From Leucobacter insecticola (GTDB taxonomy: Bacteria > Actinomycetota > Actinomycetes > Actinomycetales > Microbacteriaceae), in the NCBI RefSeq assembly GCF_011382965.1, contig NZ_CP049934.1:434001-498000 (forward strand): 64,000 nt of DNA, read 5' to 3'. A program made the position numbers and the translations under genes. The notes beneath the pieces are model-generated. The model was not told where the DNA came from and searched no databases. It saw only the letters and a program-made list of their open reading frames with translations. Shown here piece by piece: positions 45,882-55,158 of this stretch (position 1 is its first letter; every line of letters begins with the position of its first letter).

Positions 45882-45945
45882 ATACTTCGACTCGGCTGGC
45901 GCCTCGCTCAGCACATCGCTCGCTCCATTTGCTCAACCAGCGGAT
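45882..45945. repeat. TTCGACTCG-GCTCAACC dispersed element, diverged copy
   Basis: GATACTTCGACTCGGCTGGC (45879-45898) followed by CTCGCTC steps and GCTCAACCAGCGG resembles the 30588-30644 element (TTTCGACTCGCAAGC ... GCTCAACCGGCGG) with insertions. It lies between the BioQ sites and the bioY start. Confidence 0.45.
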
Positions 45946-45970
45946 CCGGCATCACCCTAGGAGAGACACT

Positions 45971-46570
45971 GTGACCACCACGCACCGCGACCGCAGTGCC
46001 ACCACCGACCTCGCGCTGGTCGCGACGTTTGCCGCGCTGATCGCCGTGTGCGCGGTCATTCCCGGCATCCCCATCGGGCCCGTGCCCATCACACTCCAGA
46101 CGTTCGCGGTGAGTCTCGGCGGCGCGCTGCTCGGTGCGCGCCGCGGTTTCTTGGCCGCGCTGCTCTACCTCGCGGTGGGTGCCGCCGGGCTCCCGGTCTT
46201 TTCTGGCGGCAGTGCGGGCCTCGCCCCCTTCGCGGGCCCGACCGTCGGCTACCTCGTCGCCTTCCCGCTCGCGGCGGGGCTCGCCGGATTCCTGGTTGAG
46301 CGCCTGCCCCGCCGCCGCGTCACACGCAGCATTCCGCTGATTTTTGCCGCGGTGTTCGCAGCAAACCTGGTGTTCATTCACACGCTCGGCCCCCTCGGCA
46401 TCGCCTGGCGCGCGGAGCTGCCGCTCGGTGCCGCCTTCGCCACAGACCTCGCCTTCTACCCCGGCGACATCGTCAAGTCGCTGCTCGTCGCCACGGTCGC
46501 CACTGCCGTGCACCGCGCCTTTCCAGGACTCCTCCCCCGCCGCCGAAACGCACAGGTTGTCGGCGCATGA
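45971..46570 (+). CDS. bioY: Biotin transporter S component BioY
   Basis: The 199-residue, six-helix BioY protein contains DLALVATFAALIAVCAVIPGIPIGPVPITLQTFAVSLGGALLGARRGFLAALLYLAVGAAGLPVFSGGSAGL, cut here by family blocks. The GPVPITLQ and GAAGLPVFSGG-type segments are the biotin-binding signature, followed by PTVGYLVAFPLAAGLAG. It binds biotin in the membrane as part of an ECF transporter. The GTG at 45971 has AGGAGA 6 bp upstream and is preferred over the ATG 45929. It overlaps bioM by 4 bp. Confidence 0.93.
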   Translation: MTTTHRDRSATTDLALVATFAALIAVCAVIPGIPIGPVPITLQTFAVSLGGALLGARRGFLAALLYLAVGAAGLPVFSGGSAGLAPFAGPTVGYLVAFPLAAGLAGFLVERLPRRRVTRSIPLIFAAVFAANLVFIHTLGPLGIAWRAELPLGAAFATDLAFYPGDIVKSLLVATVATAVHRAFPGLLPRRRNAQVVGA

Positions 46571-47265
46571 TCACACTGCTTGACGCCGCGGTGACCGTGT
46601 CGGCAGAAGCCGGTGAAGCCACAATCCTGCACCCCACATCGCTCAGCCTGAGCGAGCCGCGCATCTCCGTCATCGGCGGCAACGGCTCGGGCAAATCGAC
46701 GCTGGCGCGCCTGCTCAACGGACTCATCGAACCCAGCAGCGGACGGGTGACGGTCTTGGCGAATGACACCACGCCCCTTGACACCGTCCGTGACGGGGCC
46801 GCTGTGCGCCGCAGCGTCGGCTTCGTGTTCACGGATCCCGCAGCCCAGTTCATCATGCCGACCGCTGTCGAAGACGTCGCGCTGTCACTGCGCCGACAGC
46901 ACCGCGACAAATTCGACCGGCACCGGGCCGCCATCAGCGCCCTCGAGCGCTTCGGGATCGCTCGCCTCGCCGAGCACAGCGTGCACAGCCTGTCCGGCGG
47001 CCAAAAGCAACTGCTCGCGATCGCCGCCGTACTCGCGAGCGACCCCGCGATCCTCGTCGCAGACGAACCCACCACCCTGCTCGACCTGCGAAACTCCCGC
47101 ATGATCGGCGAGCTGCTGATGTCGCTGCCGCAGCAGGTGATCGTCGTCACGCACGACCTGGATCTCGCTGCTCGCGCCGATCGCACCCTGCTGGTCGAGG
47201 GAGGGCGTGTGGTGTATGACGGTGACCCCGCGACAGCGATTGCACACTATCGGGCACGCGCATGA
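46567..47265 (+). CDS. bioM: Biotin ECF transporter ATPase BioM
   Basis: The 232-residue ABC ATPase has Walker A GGNGSGKSTLARLLNG, Q-loop VGFVFTDPAAQFIMPTAVEDV (typical of ECF ATPases), signature LSGGQKQLL, Walker B ILVADEPTT and switch VVTHDLDL. It overlaps bioY upstream and bioN downstream (both ATGA), giving one translational unit. It powers biotin import with BioN and BioY. Confidence 0.93.
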   Translation: MITLLDAAVTVSAEAGEATILHPTSLSLSEPRISVIGGNGSGKSTLARLLNGLIEPSSGRVTVLANDTTPLDTVRDGAAVRRSVGFVFTDPAAQFIMPTAVEDVALSLRRQHRDKFDRHRAAISALERFGIARLAEHSVHSLSGGQKQLLAIAAVLASDPAILVADEPTTLLDLRNSRMIGELLMSLPQQVIVVTHDLDLAARADRTLLVEGGRVVYDGDPATAIAHYRARA

Positions 47266-47968
47266 CGCTCCCGAACCCGCTCGGCAGCCGCATCTCGCGA
47301 CCCGGCCCCTCCACCGGCTACGCCCGGGCGCGAAGCTGCTCGGCCTGTTTGTCTTTGCGGTCGCGGTGGTGTGGTTCTCCAGCCTACTCACCTCGGCCAT
47401 ATCGCTCGGGATCGCCGCCGCGCTCGCCCTACTCGCGGGCCTGCGCGGGCGAGAACTGTGGCGGGCAACGCGCGGATTCCTGCTCATCGCGATCCCGCTG
47501 TTCGCGCTGACCGCAGCTGCCGGAGCACACTCCGCCGACCTCGATCGCGCAGAGTTTTGGGTCCTCCCGCCCGAGGCCTTAATCGCCGGGGTCACGCGCG
47601 GCTTAGAGATTGTGGGCCGGCTCTTTGCGCTGATCCTGGCGGCGAGCGCCGTCACCGCGAGCACCGCGCTCGAGGACATGGTCGATACGATCACGTGGCT
47701 GCTGCGGCCCTATGCGCGGTGGGGTGTGGATCCAGAGCGTGTTGCCCTGGCTTTCTCCATCGTGATCACCGCGATCCCGAGCATTCTGGGGATCGCACGC
47801 CAGACTCGCGACGCCGCTCGGGCGCGTGGCGTGGAGCGAAATCCCCGGGCGCTCGTCGTGCCGCTGGTCATTCGCACCGTTGCCCACGCGCAGCTGACCG
47901 GCGAAGCGCTTGCCGCGCGCGGACTCGGCGAACGCGAGCAGGAAGCCCCCGGCACCGCCGCACAATAG
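47262..47968 (+). CDS. bioN: Biotin ECF transporter transmembrane protein BioN, frameshifted
   Basis: The ATG at 47262 overlaps bioM and reads MTLPNPLGSRISRPGP; the rest of the protein (LHRLRPGAKLLGLFVFAVAVVWFSSLL onward) is in another frame that ends at 47968. One more C in the run 47306-47309 joins them to 235 residues. Typical EcfT features follow: hydrophobic spans and the coupling motifs ARQTRDAARARGVERNPRAL and LTGEALAARGLGE. It links the ATPase to BioY. Confidence 0.87.
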
Positions 47969-47977
47969 GCTAGACGT

Positions 47978-48433
47978 ATGGCTGAGGCGCAGATTCCAGA
48001 GGGTGTACACGCGGACTACGCGAACGACAACGTGCAGGCTGCGCTGAAGGCCCTGCAGGACACCCCCGATTACGAGCATCTCGCGGCATTTCTGACCGCG
48101 CTGCGTGACGGGTATCTCGTCGTCGACGTCACTGGCACCTCGCCGAAGCGCGGGCCGCGGGTACGCACGATCCGTTCCACGAAGGGGCAGCTGGTGTTGC
48201 CCCTCTTCACTTCGATGGATGAGCTACGGGCAGCAGTCCCAGCGAACCAGCGGGAAAAGCTGAAGGGCGCGGTGATGATCGCGAGCGAGGCACTTGCGCT
48301 CATCGGCTCGGATCGCTTTGTTGCCGCGGAGTTCGACAAGGCCTCGGCCGCGCTCGTGATCCTGCGAAAGTACATTGCTCTCGCCGCAGGCACGGATCCG
48401 ATCACCGCCGAGACACTCGAGCAAATGCGCTGA
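47978..48433 (+). CDS. SseB-family N-terminal domain protein
   Basis: The 151-residue protein has the SseB pattern ALKALQDTPDYEHLAAFLTALRDGYLVVDVTG...RVRTIRSTKGQLVLPLFTSMDELRAAVP. The domain is found in type III secretion cargo and in many actinobacterial proteins of unknown role. It starts 9 bp after bioN on the same strand, so it may be read from the bioYMN transcript, although a link with biotin is not evident. Confidence 0.75.
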   Translation: MAEAQIPEGVHADYANDNVQAALKALQDTPDYEHLAAFLTALRDGYLVVDVTGTSPKRGPRVRTIRSTKGQLVLPLFTSMDELRAAVPANQREKLKGAVMIASEALALIGSDRFVAAEFDKASAALVILRKYIALAAGTDPITAETLEQMR

Positions 48434-48469
48434 CGGCGCAGCCCGGATGATCGGGCCGCGCCACAGCGT

Positions 48470-49042
48470 CTACACCTCTGGCTTCACGAGGAGCGCCCGG
48501 ATCACCTGCACAGCACCGAGCACCACCATTGAGATCCCGAGCAGCAGCCACAGCGTGACCGCCCCCATAAACGGTGACATGATGAGCACCGCGCCGGCAA
48601 TGATGCTGATGACGGCGTAGATCACCGTCCAGGCTTTGCTCGCGCTCTGTTTCAGCATCGAGAACGCAAGCGCTCCCTCGAAGAGCCACAGCAGGCCGAC
48701 GATCACCGAGAGGAACCCGGCGAGCACCAGGGCGGTGGCGCCGAGGTTGACCATCATGATCACGCCACCGATGACATAGAGCAGACCGAGAAGGACGTGG
48801 CCCGTGCGCACCCAACCGCCAAGGGTGCGGCCAAATATCGACGATCCGATGTAAACGGCGCCGATCACCAGGGCGTACGCGGCCATGACGGCGGCCACGA
48901 TCTGCATCATGACTTCGCCCGATTTCAGGGGGAAAAAGATGATGAGGAGGCCGAGCACCACGGCGATCAGGCCACCGACACCGATCGCGGTGCGCACCCC
49001 GTCGCTCGCCCGTTGCATGAAAACAGTTTCTGGAGATGACAT
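48470..49042 (-). CDS. HdeD/DUF308-family membrane protein
   Basis: The 190-residue protein has six hydrophobic spans arranged as three repeats: VGGLIAVVLGLLIIFFPLKSGEVMMQIVAAVMAAYALVIGA, then HVLLGLLYVIGGVIMMVNLGATALVLAGFLSVIVGLLWLFEG, then VISIIAGAVLIMSPFMG. This is the DUF308 layout, related to the acid-resistance protein HdeD. The ATG at 49042 follows AAGGAG at 6 bp; the longer frame to 49180 is not favoured. Confidence 0.85.
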   Translation of the reverse strand: MSSPETVFMQRASDGVRTAIGVGGLIAVVLGLLIIFFPLKSGEVMMQIVAAVMAAYALVIGAVYIGSSIFGRTLGGWVRTGHVLLGLLYVIGGVIMMVNLGATALVLAGFLSVIVGLLWLFEGALAFSMLKQSASKAWTVIYAVISIIAGAVLIMSPFMGAVTLWLLLGISMVVLGAVQVIRALLVKPEV

Positions 49043-49209
49043 CTGGAGCTCCTTCGAACCGTGCCACGGCCCTAACGCCGCGGCCCTGTCTCCATCCTCC
49101 CGGATCAGCGGGAGATGTACTACAGTCCTGAACTCGCCGTTCCCGAGATGTGATCTTCTGGACCATCCTGAGAAGACCACACCCCGGGGAGATCAGGCGT
49201 CAGTACCCT

Positions 49210-50189
49210 TTAGGACCAGATCTGCGCGAACCGCGCTCGTCGCTCAGCACGAGCCGCGAGCGCCTCGTCCATCGTCACCGGCACAAAGCGCACTTTGGCC
49301 CCGGGGCCATGCGGGCAAACAGGTCCATGTCCGCGCTGATCACCGTTGCGGCCTGGGCGTATCCGCCACCAGATACGGCGTCACAGTGCAGGACGATGGG
49401 TTGGGTGCCGCCCGGAATCTGAATCGATCCGACCGGATAGCCCGCATCGGTGATGTTGGACGGATCCTGCCCGGCACCAAACGGCTGTTCTTCCTGTCTC
49501 CAGGCGGCGCCAGGCCCATCAAAGCGCAACCCCATGCGGTCCGCCACGGGGGTCAACGTCCACTCGGCCTCGGTCAGATTCCGCAGACCCTCATCGGTGA
49601 GCTTGTGATCGTAGAGGCCCACCATGATCCGAACAACGAGCTCACGATCGTAACTCGGCAGCAGTTCCGCCGGGACGCTGTCGAGCTGCGGCAGCGTCGA
49701 CGCCTGCGGTTCGCCGACCGGGAGCACGTCGCCAGCCTGCACCGCGCGCCCCTCAAATCCGCCCAGTTTGCCAATCGGGTAGGTCGAACGTGACCCCAGG
49801 ACCTCCGGCACGTCGATGCCACCGGCAACGGCGATAAAGAACTTCGTACCGCCCTGGATCACACCGAACGAGAGTTCGTCGCCCGCAGCAAGACTGAACC
49901 GTGCGTTCTGCGCGACGGCGGTGCCGTTCACCCGCACCTCAACCGGGGCACCGGTGACAGCGATGACCGTGTCAGCGGAGGCCCGCAACTGCGGCCCGAG
50001 GTACGTGCACTCGAGCACGGCTTCGGCGGCGGTGTTCCCGACAAGTCGGTTCCCGAGTGCCGCGGCGTACTGATCCATCACGCCGCCCTGCGGAATGCCG
50101 AAACGGTAGTACCCGAAGCGGCCCTGATCCTGCACCGTGGTCGCGAGCCCCGGGTTCAGCACCTCGAGAGCGCGAAGCAAGTCAGCCAT
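49210..50189 (-). CDS. pxpC: 5-oxoprolinase subunit C / carboxyltransferase PxpC, frameshifted near the end
   Basis: The protein is 326 residues when read across one break near the C-terminus. It starts LRALEVLNPGLATTVQDQGRFGYYRFGIPQGGVMDQYAAALGNRLVGN and contains AVAGGIDVPEVLGSRSTY and VGSIQIPGGTQPIVLHCDAVSGGGYAQ, all typical of the KipA/PxpC (urea-carboxylase CT) family. As written the frame ends CALCR at 49275; one more base in the C/G run 49299-49306 continues KVRFVPVTMDEALAARAERR and a stop at 49210. It starts inside the pxpB end (8 bp overlap). Confidence 0.88.
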
Positions 50190-51072
50190 TGAGTGCCTCC
50201 AAGAGTGAGCGGTTGTAGGAATCGGGATCGGCGAGCGCCTCCGCGAGGCTGAAGCGCACGGGTGCCTGCTTGTAGCGGTAGGTCCCCTGCTCCACTTCGG
50301 CCTGGATCTTGCGATATTCAGCTTCGTCGACCGGGCGGTACTTGACGATGTCGCCGGTGCGGAAGAGCACCATGAAATCGCTGAAGTCGGCGAGGGTCTG
50401 CCCAGGATCGAAGATCGGCGCGGGCGCAATGCCGAGCATCTGGTAACCGCCCGCGCCACGAACCGAGTAGTGGGCGGTGAAGCAGCCCCCAATACCGACG
50501 GTCAGCGGCGGAGTATCGGTCCGTGGGCTGAGGTATTTGGGTACCTCCAGCTGCCGCTCACGAGGTGTCAACTGGAACAGGAAGGGCAACCCCGCAACGA
50601 ACCCGACCATCGAAACAAGCCAGGGTGTTTCGTGGTGACGACGGATGAATTCTTCCGCGTTGGCAAGCCCATTCACCTCGGCGCTGTAGTCAAGATCCGA
50701 TCCCTCGGGCCGCTGATGGTACCCCTCACGGAAGCGCTGCTCCGTTTCGCTGGTGTAGGGATCGTTGTACCAGACCGGCACCTCGATGATGCGCGTGTCA
50801 AGCTCTTGCACCGCGGCTTTCTTCACCTCGGTTTCGAGCTCACGCACGGTGCGCTCAAGCTCATCGTGCGCGAGCTCATCCGGGTTGAATCGCACCAGGA
50901 GCGAGGCGTTCGCGGGGCAGATATCGATGATGCCGGGAAGCGCGCGATCCTCAAGCCCGACCGCGATCGAATTTGCTACGAAGTTCGCCTCGAGTGACAT
51001 GTCGGGGGCGATCTCGACAACCAGGAACTCGTCGCCACCCCAGCTATACCGCGCGTGTTCTGTCAGTGTCAT
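50182..51072 (-). CDS. pxpB: 5-oxoprolinase subunit B / PxpB (KipI-like)
   Basis: The 296-residue protein of the KipI/PxpB family contains ALPGIIDICPANASLLVRFNPDEL, IIEVPVWYNDPYTSETEQRFRE, FVAGLPFLFQL, VPKYLSPRTDTPPLTVGIGG and FTAHYSVRGAGGYQMLGIAPAPIFD. PxpB and PxpC together form the cyclophilin-like carboxyltransferase unit that, with PxpA, opens 5-oxoproline using ATP. It overlaps the biotin carboxylase stop by 4 bp and pxpC by 8 bp. The region between domains is longer than in B. subtilis KipI. Confidence 0.9.
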   Translation of the reverse strand: MTLTEHARYSWGGDEFLVVEIAPDMSLEANFVANSIAVGLEDRALPGIIDICPANASLLVRFNPDELAHDELERTVRELETEVKKAAVQELDTRIIEVPVWYNDPYTSETEQRFREGYHQRPEGSDLDYSAEVNGLANAEEFIRRHHETPWLVSMVGFVAGLPFLFQLTPRERQLEVPKYLSPRTDTPPLTVGIGGCFTAHYSVRGAGGYQMLGIAPAPIFDPGQTLADFSDFMVLFRTGDIVKYRPVDEAEYRKIQAEVEQGTYRYKQAPVRFSLAEALADPDSYNRSLLEALNG

Positions 51073-52423
51073 ACGAGCGCTCCAGAGAGTTCGGGCACGG
51101 ATTCGAGATAGGTCGTGTGGTGTTTCGCTGCGGCAAAATCGTCGAGTGTAATGAGGCGACGCATCAGCGGCACCGTCGTCTTGATGCCCTCGATGTCGGT
51201 TTCTTCCAGCGCCCGCTCCGCGCGGGCAAGCGCCCGCTCACGATCGACATCCCACACGATGAGCTTGCCCAACAGCGAATCGTAGAACGGCATCACCGTC
51301 TGACCCACGCTGAACCCGAAGTCAACGCGCACACCTGGGCCGCCCGCGAGTTCGAGAGTGTCGATGCGCCCCGGGCTCGGCATGAAGTTGTTCTCGGGAT
51401 CTTCGGCGTTGATCCGGAACTCAAACGCGTGACCGTGAAAACGAATGTCGGCTTGGGTGTACCCGAGCTTCTCTCCCGACGCGATACGCAGTTGCTCGCG
51501 CACAAGATCGATTCCGGTGATGGCCTCGCTGATCGGGTGCTCGACCTGCAAGCGCGTGTTCATCTCGATGAACGCGATCTCCTCGCGATCGGGATCGTAG
51601 AGGAACTCGACCGTGCCTGCACCGATGTACTTGGAGTGCCGCGCCAGCTCAACGGAGGTCTGCCGCATCTGCTCGCGGAGCGCATCCGGAAGCCCGGGCG
51701 CCGGAGCTTCCTCAATCACCTTCTGCTGGCGCCGCTGCAGCGAGCAGTCGCGGTCACCGAGGTGCACCCACGTCTCTCCATCGCCAAACACCTGCACCTC
51801 GACGTGGCGGGCACGCGTCACAAAGCGCTCGAAATACACGTCACTCGAGTTGAAGGCGGCGAGCGCCTCGGCCTGTGCAACCTCAACGGTGCTGCGCAGT
51901 TCATCGGCTGAGTTGATGCGGCGAATCCCTCTGCCGCCGCCGCCTGCGGAGGCCTTGACCACCAGGGGATACCCGATCTCGGCGGCAACCGCCTCGATAT
52001 CGCCGGTGGTGTCGAGTGCCCCCGGGTACCGGCAAGCACCGGAACTCCCGCCGCAATCGCGGCCTGGCGTGCGCGCGATTTGTCCCCCATGAGGTCGATC
52101 GCATCGGGATCCGGTCCCACCCAAATGAGGCCGGCCAACTGCACCTTTCGCGCGAAGTCGGCGTTCTCCGACAGAAACCCGTAGCCCGGGTGGATCGCGT
52201 CCGCACCGGTCTGTGCCGCAGCGGCGAGAACTGCCTCGTGGTTGAGATAGCTCAGACCTGCCGGAGCGGGGCCGATGACCACGGACTCGTCGGCGTAGCG
52301 CGCTGCATTGGAATCGCGGTCGGCCTCACTCACCACCGCGACCGTTGCGATCCCCATTTCCCTTGCCGTGCGAATAATGCGCACCGCAATCTCGCCACGG
52401 TTGGCGATCAGTAGTTTCTTCAC
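51069..52423 (-). CDS. accC: Biotin carboxylase (AccC-like), frameshifted
   Basis: Across one break this gives 451 residues, the standard biotin carboxylase size. The first part reads KKLLIANRGEIAVRIIRTAREMGI, HPGYGFLSENADFA and KSRARQAAIAAGVPVLAGTRG. After the break come the ATP-grasp loop VKASAGGGGRGI, then FIEMNTRLQVEHPISEAITGIDLVREQLRIASGE, with the catalytic EMNTRLQVEH. One more base in the run 52019-52023 gives TRGALDTTGD. It would carboxylate the carrier protein encoded just upstream. Its place in a pxp operon suggests a urea-carboxylase-like complex rather than acetyl-CoA carboxylase. Confidence 0.9.
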
Positions 52424-52452
52424 GTCAGCGTCCTTTGGTTAATTCAGAGGCG

Positions 52453-52689
52453 TTAGTTGATCGTTGCGATGGCGTCGCCGGGGCCGACCATCCCCATGTC
52501 TTCCACCGCAAATGACTCGAGCACACCCGCAGATTCGCTGCGGACCTCGGTGAACTGCTTCATGATCTCGATGACCCCGATGGTCTGCCCTGCCTCGACC
52601 GCGTCGCCAGTCTCAACAAACGGTGCTTTGTCGGGCGCGGGACGGCGGTAAAAGATACCCGGGACCGGTGCGATGATCTGTGTGCTCAT
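52453..52689 (-). CDS. Biotin carboxyl carrier domain protein (AccB-like)
   Basis: This 78-residue protein consists of a single biotinyl domain: IIAPVPGIFYRRPAPDKAPFVETGDAV, GQTIGVIEIMKQFTEVRSES and FAVEDMGMVGPGDAIATIN. The biotin lysine is Lys44 in EIMKQF, a variant of the usual EAMKM, common in AccB relatives linked with PxpBC. It would carry biotin between the carboxylase (51069-52423) and PxpB/PxpC. It lies 29 bp before the carboxylase gene. There is no N-terminal extension as in fatty-acid AccB. Confidence 0.88.
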   Translation of the reverse strand: MSTQIIAPVPGIFYRRPAPDKAPFVETGDAVEAGQTIGVIEIMKQFTEVRSESAGVLESFAVEDMGMVGPGDAIATIN

Positions 52690-52744
52690 AGTTGATGCTT
52701 CCTTCGTTGGATGTGTGTAGAGATAGATGTGGGTAATGTGCGGC

Positions 52745-53479
52745 TCAGGCGCTCAGCGCCGCGCGCACTGCGGTGGCGACGGCGGCCGAGTTGGGCGTAT
52801 CAGAGTGCACACAAATGCTGCCAAAGTCGATCGCGAGTTCACCACCGTCGATGGAGAGAATCGTGCCGGTCTCAATCGCTCGGCGAGCGCGTTCTGCGGC
52901 GGCGGCGGGATCGGTCTCGTGGGGCTGACGGAGGATAATCAGTCCGCCCTCGGCGTTGTAGTCAAGATCAACATAGAGTTCGCCGACAAACTCGACGCCC
53001 TCGCGTTCCGCAACTCGCTGATGCGCGGTGCCGGCGAGGCCAAACACGGGCACGTTGTAGTCACGCGCGACCTTGACCGCGCCGAGCATCAATTCCTCGT
53101 CGCGGGCGAGCATACCGTAGAGCGAGCCGTGCGGCTTGATGTGGTTCAACGGCACATCGTGCTTGCGCAGGAACCCGGTGAGCGCACCCACCTGGTAGCG
53201 GATGAGCTGCTCCACCTCGTCCGGGGAGAGCTTCATCTCCCGCCGCCCAAATCCGACAAGGTCGGGGAGCCCCGGGTGTGCGCCGACGCGTACGCCGTGC
53301 GCTTTCGCGAGGGCAACGGTGGTGTCCATCACTCCGGGATCGCCGGCGTGGAAGCCACAGGCAACGTTCGCCACGTCGATCACGGGCATGAGCGCCGGAT
53401 CGTTGCCGAAGGTGTGGAGCCCGAAGGCTTCCCCCATATCTGAATTCACTGAAATATTGTCACGACGCTGTGCAGTCAT
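52745..53479 (-). CDS. pxpA: 5-oxoprolinase subunit A / PxpA (LamB/YcsF)
   Basis: The LamB/YcsF protein, about 244 residues from this start, contains ISVNSDMGEAFGLHTFGND, VIDVANVACGFHAGDPGVMDTTVALAKAHGVRVGAHPGLPDLVGFGRREM, LNHIKPHGSLYGMLARDEEL and GSICVHSDTPNS. These are the conserved metal- and substrate-binding blocks. PxpA works with PxpBC to hydrolyse 5-oxoproline to glutamate. ATG 53479 and GTG 53503 are both possible; no clear ribosome site supports either. It is the first gene of the five-gene operon and is divergent from a PucR regulator. Confidence 0.9.
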   Translation of the reverse strand: MTAQRRDNISVNSDMGEAFGLHTFGNDPALMPVIDVANVACGFHAGDPGVMDTTVALAKAHGVRVGAHPGLPDLVGFGRREMKLSPDEVEQLIRYQVGALTGFLRKHDVPLNHIKPHGSLYGMLARDEELMLGAVKVARDYNVPVFGLAGTAHQRVAEREGVEFVGELYVDLDYNAEGGLIILRQPHETDPAAAAERARRAIETGTILSIDGGELAIDFGSICVHSDTPNSAAVATAVRAALSA

Positions 53480-53503
53480 GTCGTCTAAGGTACGCTGAGT
53501 CAC

Positions 53504-53572
53504 CGAGCAAGGTTATTATGCAGATGCAAGAAATTTGAATCTGGGTTTGTGCAGATGACCGAGGAGTGAGAG
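53504..53572. promoter_or_regulatory. Divergent promoter region with direct repeats
   Basis: TGCAGATG occurs at 53519-53526 and 53550-53557, 31 bp apart (about three helix turns), in the AT-rich gap between pxpA and the PucR-type gene. It is a candidate operator for the PucR protein; no match to the known PucR box is claimed. GAGGAG at 53560-53565 is the ribosome site of the regulator. Confidence 0.4.
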
Positions 53573-55038
53573 ATGAGAGTGGCGGACCTCCTGACGGAGC
53601 ACTCGCTCCAGCTACGCCTGGAGACCCCCTCCGGCCCGAAACGACTCGGTCAGGAGATCGCTCGTTGCGCACCCACGGAGCACCTCGATCCGACCCCGTT
53701 TCTCGATGCCAACGTGTTGCTCTTGACATCGGGGATCGGCATGAACTTCACCGAACAGAGCATCTGGGATGGCTACGTGGAACGGCTCACTCGGGTGCCC
53801 GTTGCGGCACTCGCTTTTGCCGTCGGCACCGCGCACACCACACTCCCCAAGGGCCTGGTCACGGCGTGCACCTCCCACGATCTTCCCCTCCTCGAGGTTC
53901 CTACGACGGTGCCGCTGCTAAAAATCGATCAGCACGTTGAAAACATGCTGCAGGCCGAACACATCGCCAGGCTGGATCTCGGCTGGTCGCTCGCCGACGA
54001 GTGCGCCCGTCTCGCCAGTCAGGGCGCCGAGGTCTCCACCCTGCTTGCGGCCATTTACGCGGCGCTGAAGTCTCCGATTGCGGTCTACGACGCGTTTGGC
54101 TCCCTGATCGCGCAGTACCCGGAGGCCGTGACCTGGCGCACCGGCGCGAACTACGCCGAGCAGCTCGATGTCTTGACCGTGCCACTGCCCATGGGCCTCA
54201 GCAATCCGTGTCAACTGGCCGTGCGCTTGTACGGACTTTCGAGCGAGTATGAAGCGTTGCTGGCACCCGTCACGTCGATTCTCGCGCTGCAGCTCAACCG
54301 CTCGGTCGCGGTCGATGCCAGCAGTCATCAAGACATGCTGCGCTTCGTGAACCGCTGCGTCGGGTGGTCAGAATCCACCCGCAGTGACGTCGCAAACGCC
54401 TTCCACGAGCTTGGTCTCAGCCGCCGCGCCGAGACCACACTGCTCGTCGCTGACATCAGTGGCGACCACGCAGCCGCCGCGTGGAAACTACGCGTCGCAC
54501 TGCACGACAGATTTCACGATGTGCGTATCGCCGAACTCGACAACCAGCTCATTGCGCTGGTGCAGTTTCCGCGCGAGGCCTTCGCCGAGGCCATGGATGG
54601 ACTGCTCGCCGTCCACCCGGAACTCCCCCTGGTGCTGCGTGGCCCCACCCACACCATCGACGAACTCCGCATTGCGCTCGTCCACGCGCTCGACCTTGTG
54701 CACCACGTGAAGCGCCCGGTGCTCGCTCCGGTGCTCGGCCTGAGTGCGGTGGTTGCCGCGGCAGCTGGTCGGGGTGCCCGCGAATCCGCGGAACGGTTTC
54801 TTGCCCCCTCGTCGAGCACGACGAGCAGCGCACCACCGAGTTGCTCCCCACGCTGCGCACGTGGCTGCGCAACGACGCCCAGCCCTCGCGCACCTGCGAG
54901 GAACTCTTCATCCACCGCAACTCGCTGAGCTACCGGCTGCGCCGTATCGAGGAGCTCCTCGGTATCTCACTCGACACCCTCGACGGTCGCGCCACCTGCT
55001 TGATGGCGTTGCGGCTGGTGGAGCTTGAGCCGTACTAG
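53573..55038 (+). CDS. PucR-family regulator, frameshifted; likely controls the pxp operon
   Basis: Across one break this gives 488 residues. The N-terminus is a PucR domain (VADLLTEHSLQLRLETPSG...VAALAFAVGTAHTTLPKGLVTACTSHDLPLLEVP), the middle a CdaR GGDEF-like domain, and the C-terminus the HTH_30 helix-turn-helix (CEELFIHRNSLSYRLRRIEELLG). The first frame runs out as nonsense after ERFLAPSSS; one more C in 54804-54808 gives LAPLVEHDEQRTTELLP. It is divergent from pxpA. PucR proteins activate purine, allantoin or amino-acid catabolic operons; a cyclic amide ligand is plausible here. Confidence 0.87.
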
Positions 55039-55069
55039 GCCGTCAGACCCCAGGTTCAGCGCCGAAGAT

Positions 55070-55122
55070 GCGGTTCAGTGTTGAGAGTGCGGTTCCGAGA
55101 CGCACTCTCAACACTGAACCGC
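55070..55122. terminator. Bidirectional terminator with perfect 22-bp stem
   Basis: The arms 55070-55091 and 55101-55122 are perfect 22-bp inverted repeats (the left arm starts GCGGTTCAGTGTTGAGAG) around a 9-nt loop. It lies between the convergent PucR gene (stop 55038) and the permease gene (stop 55159), so it can end both transcripts. Confidence 0.8.
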
Positions 55123-55158
55123 GCGCTCGCCATTCGGGGCGCTGGATCCGGCTGCCCG

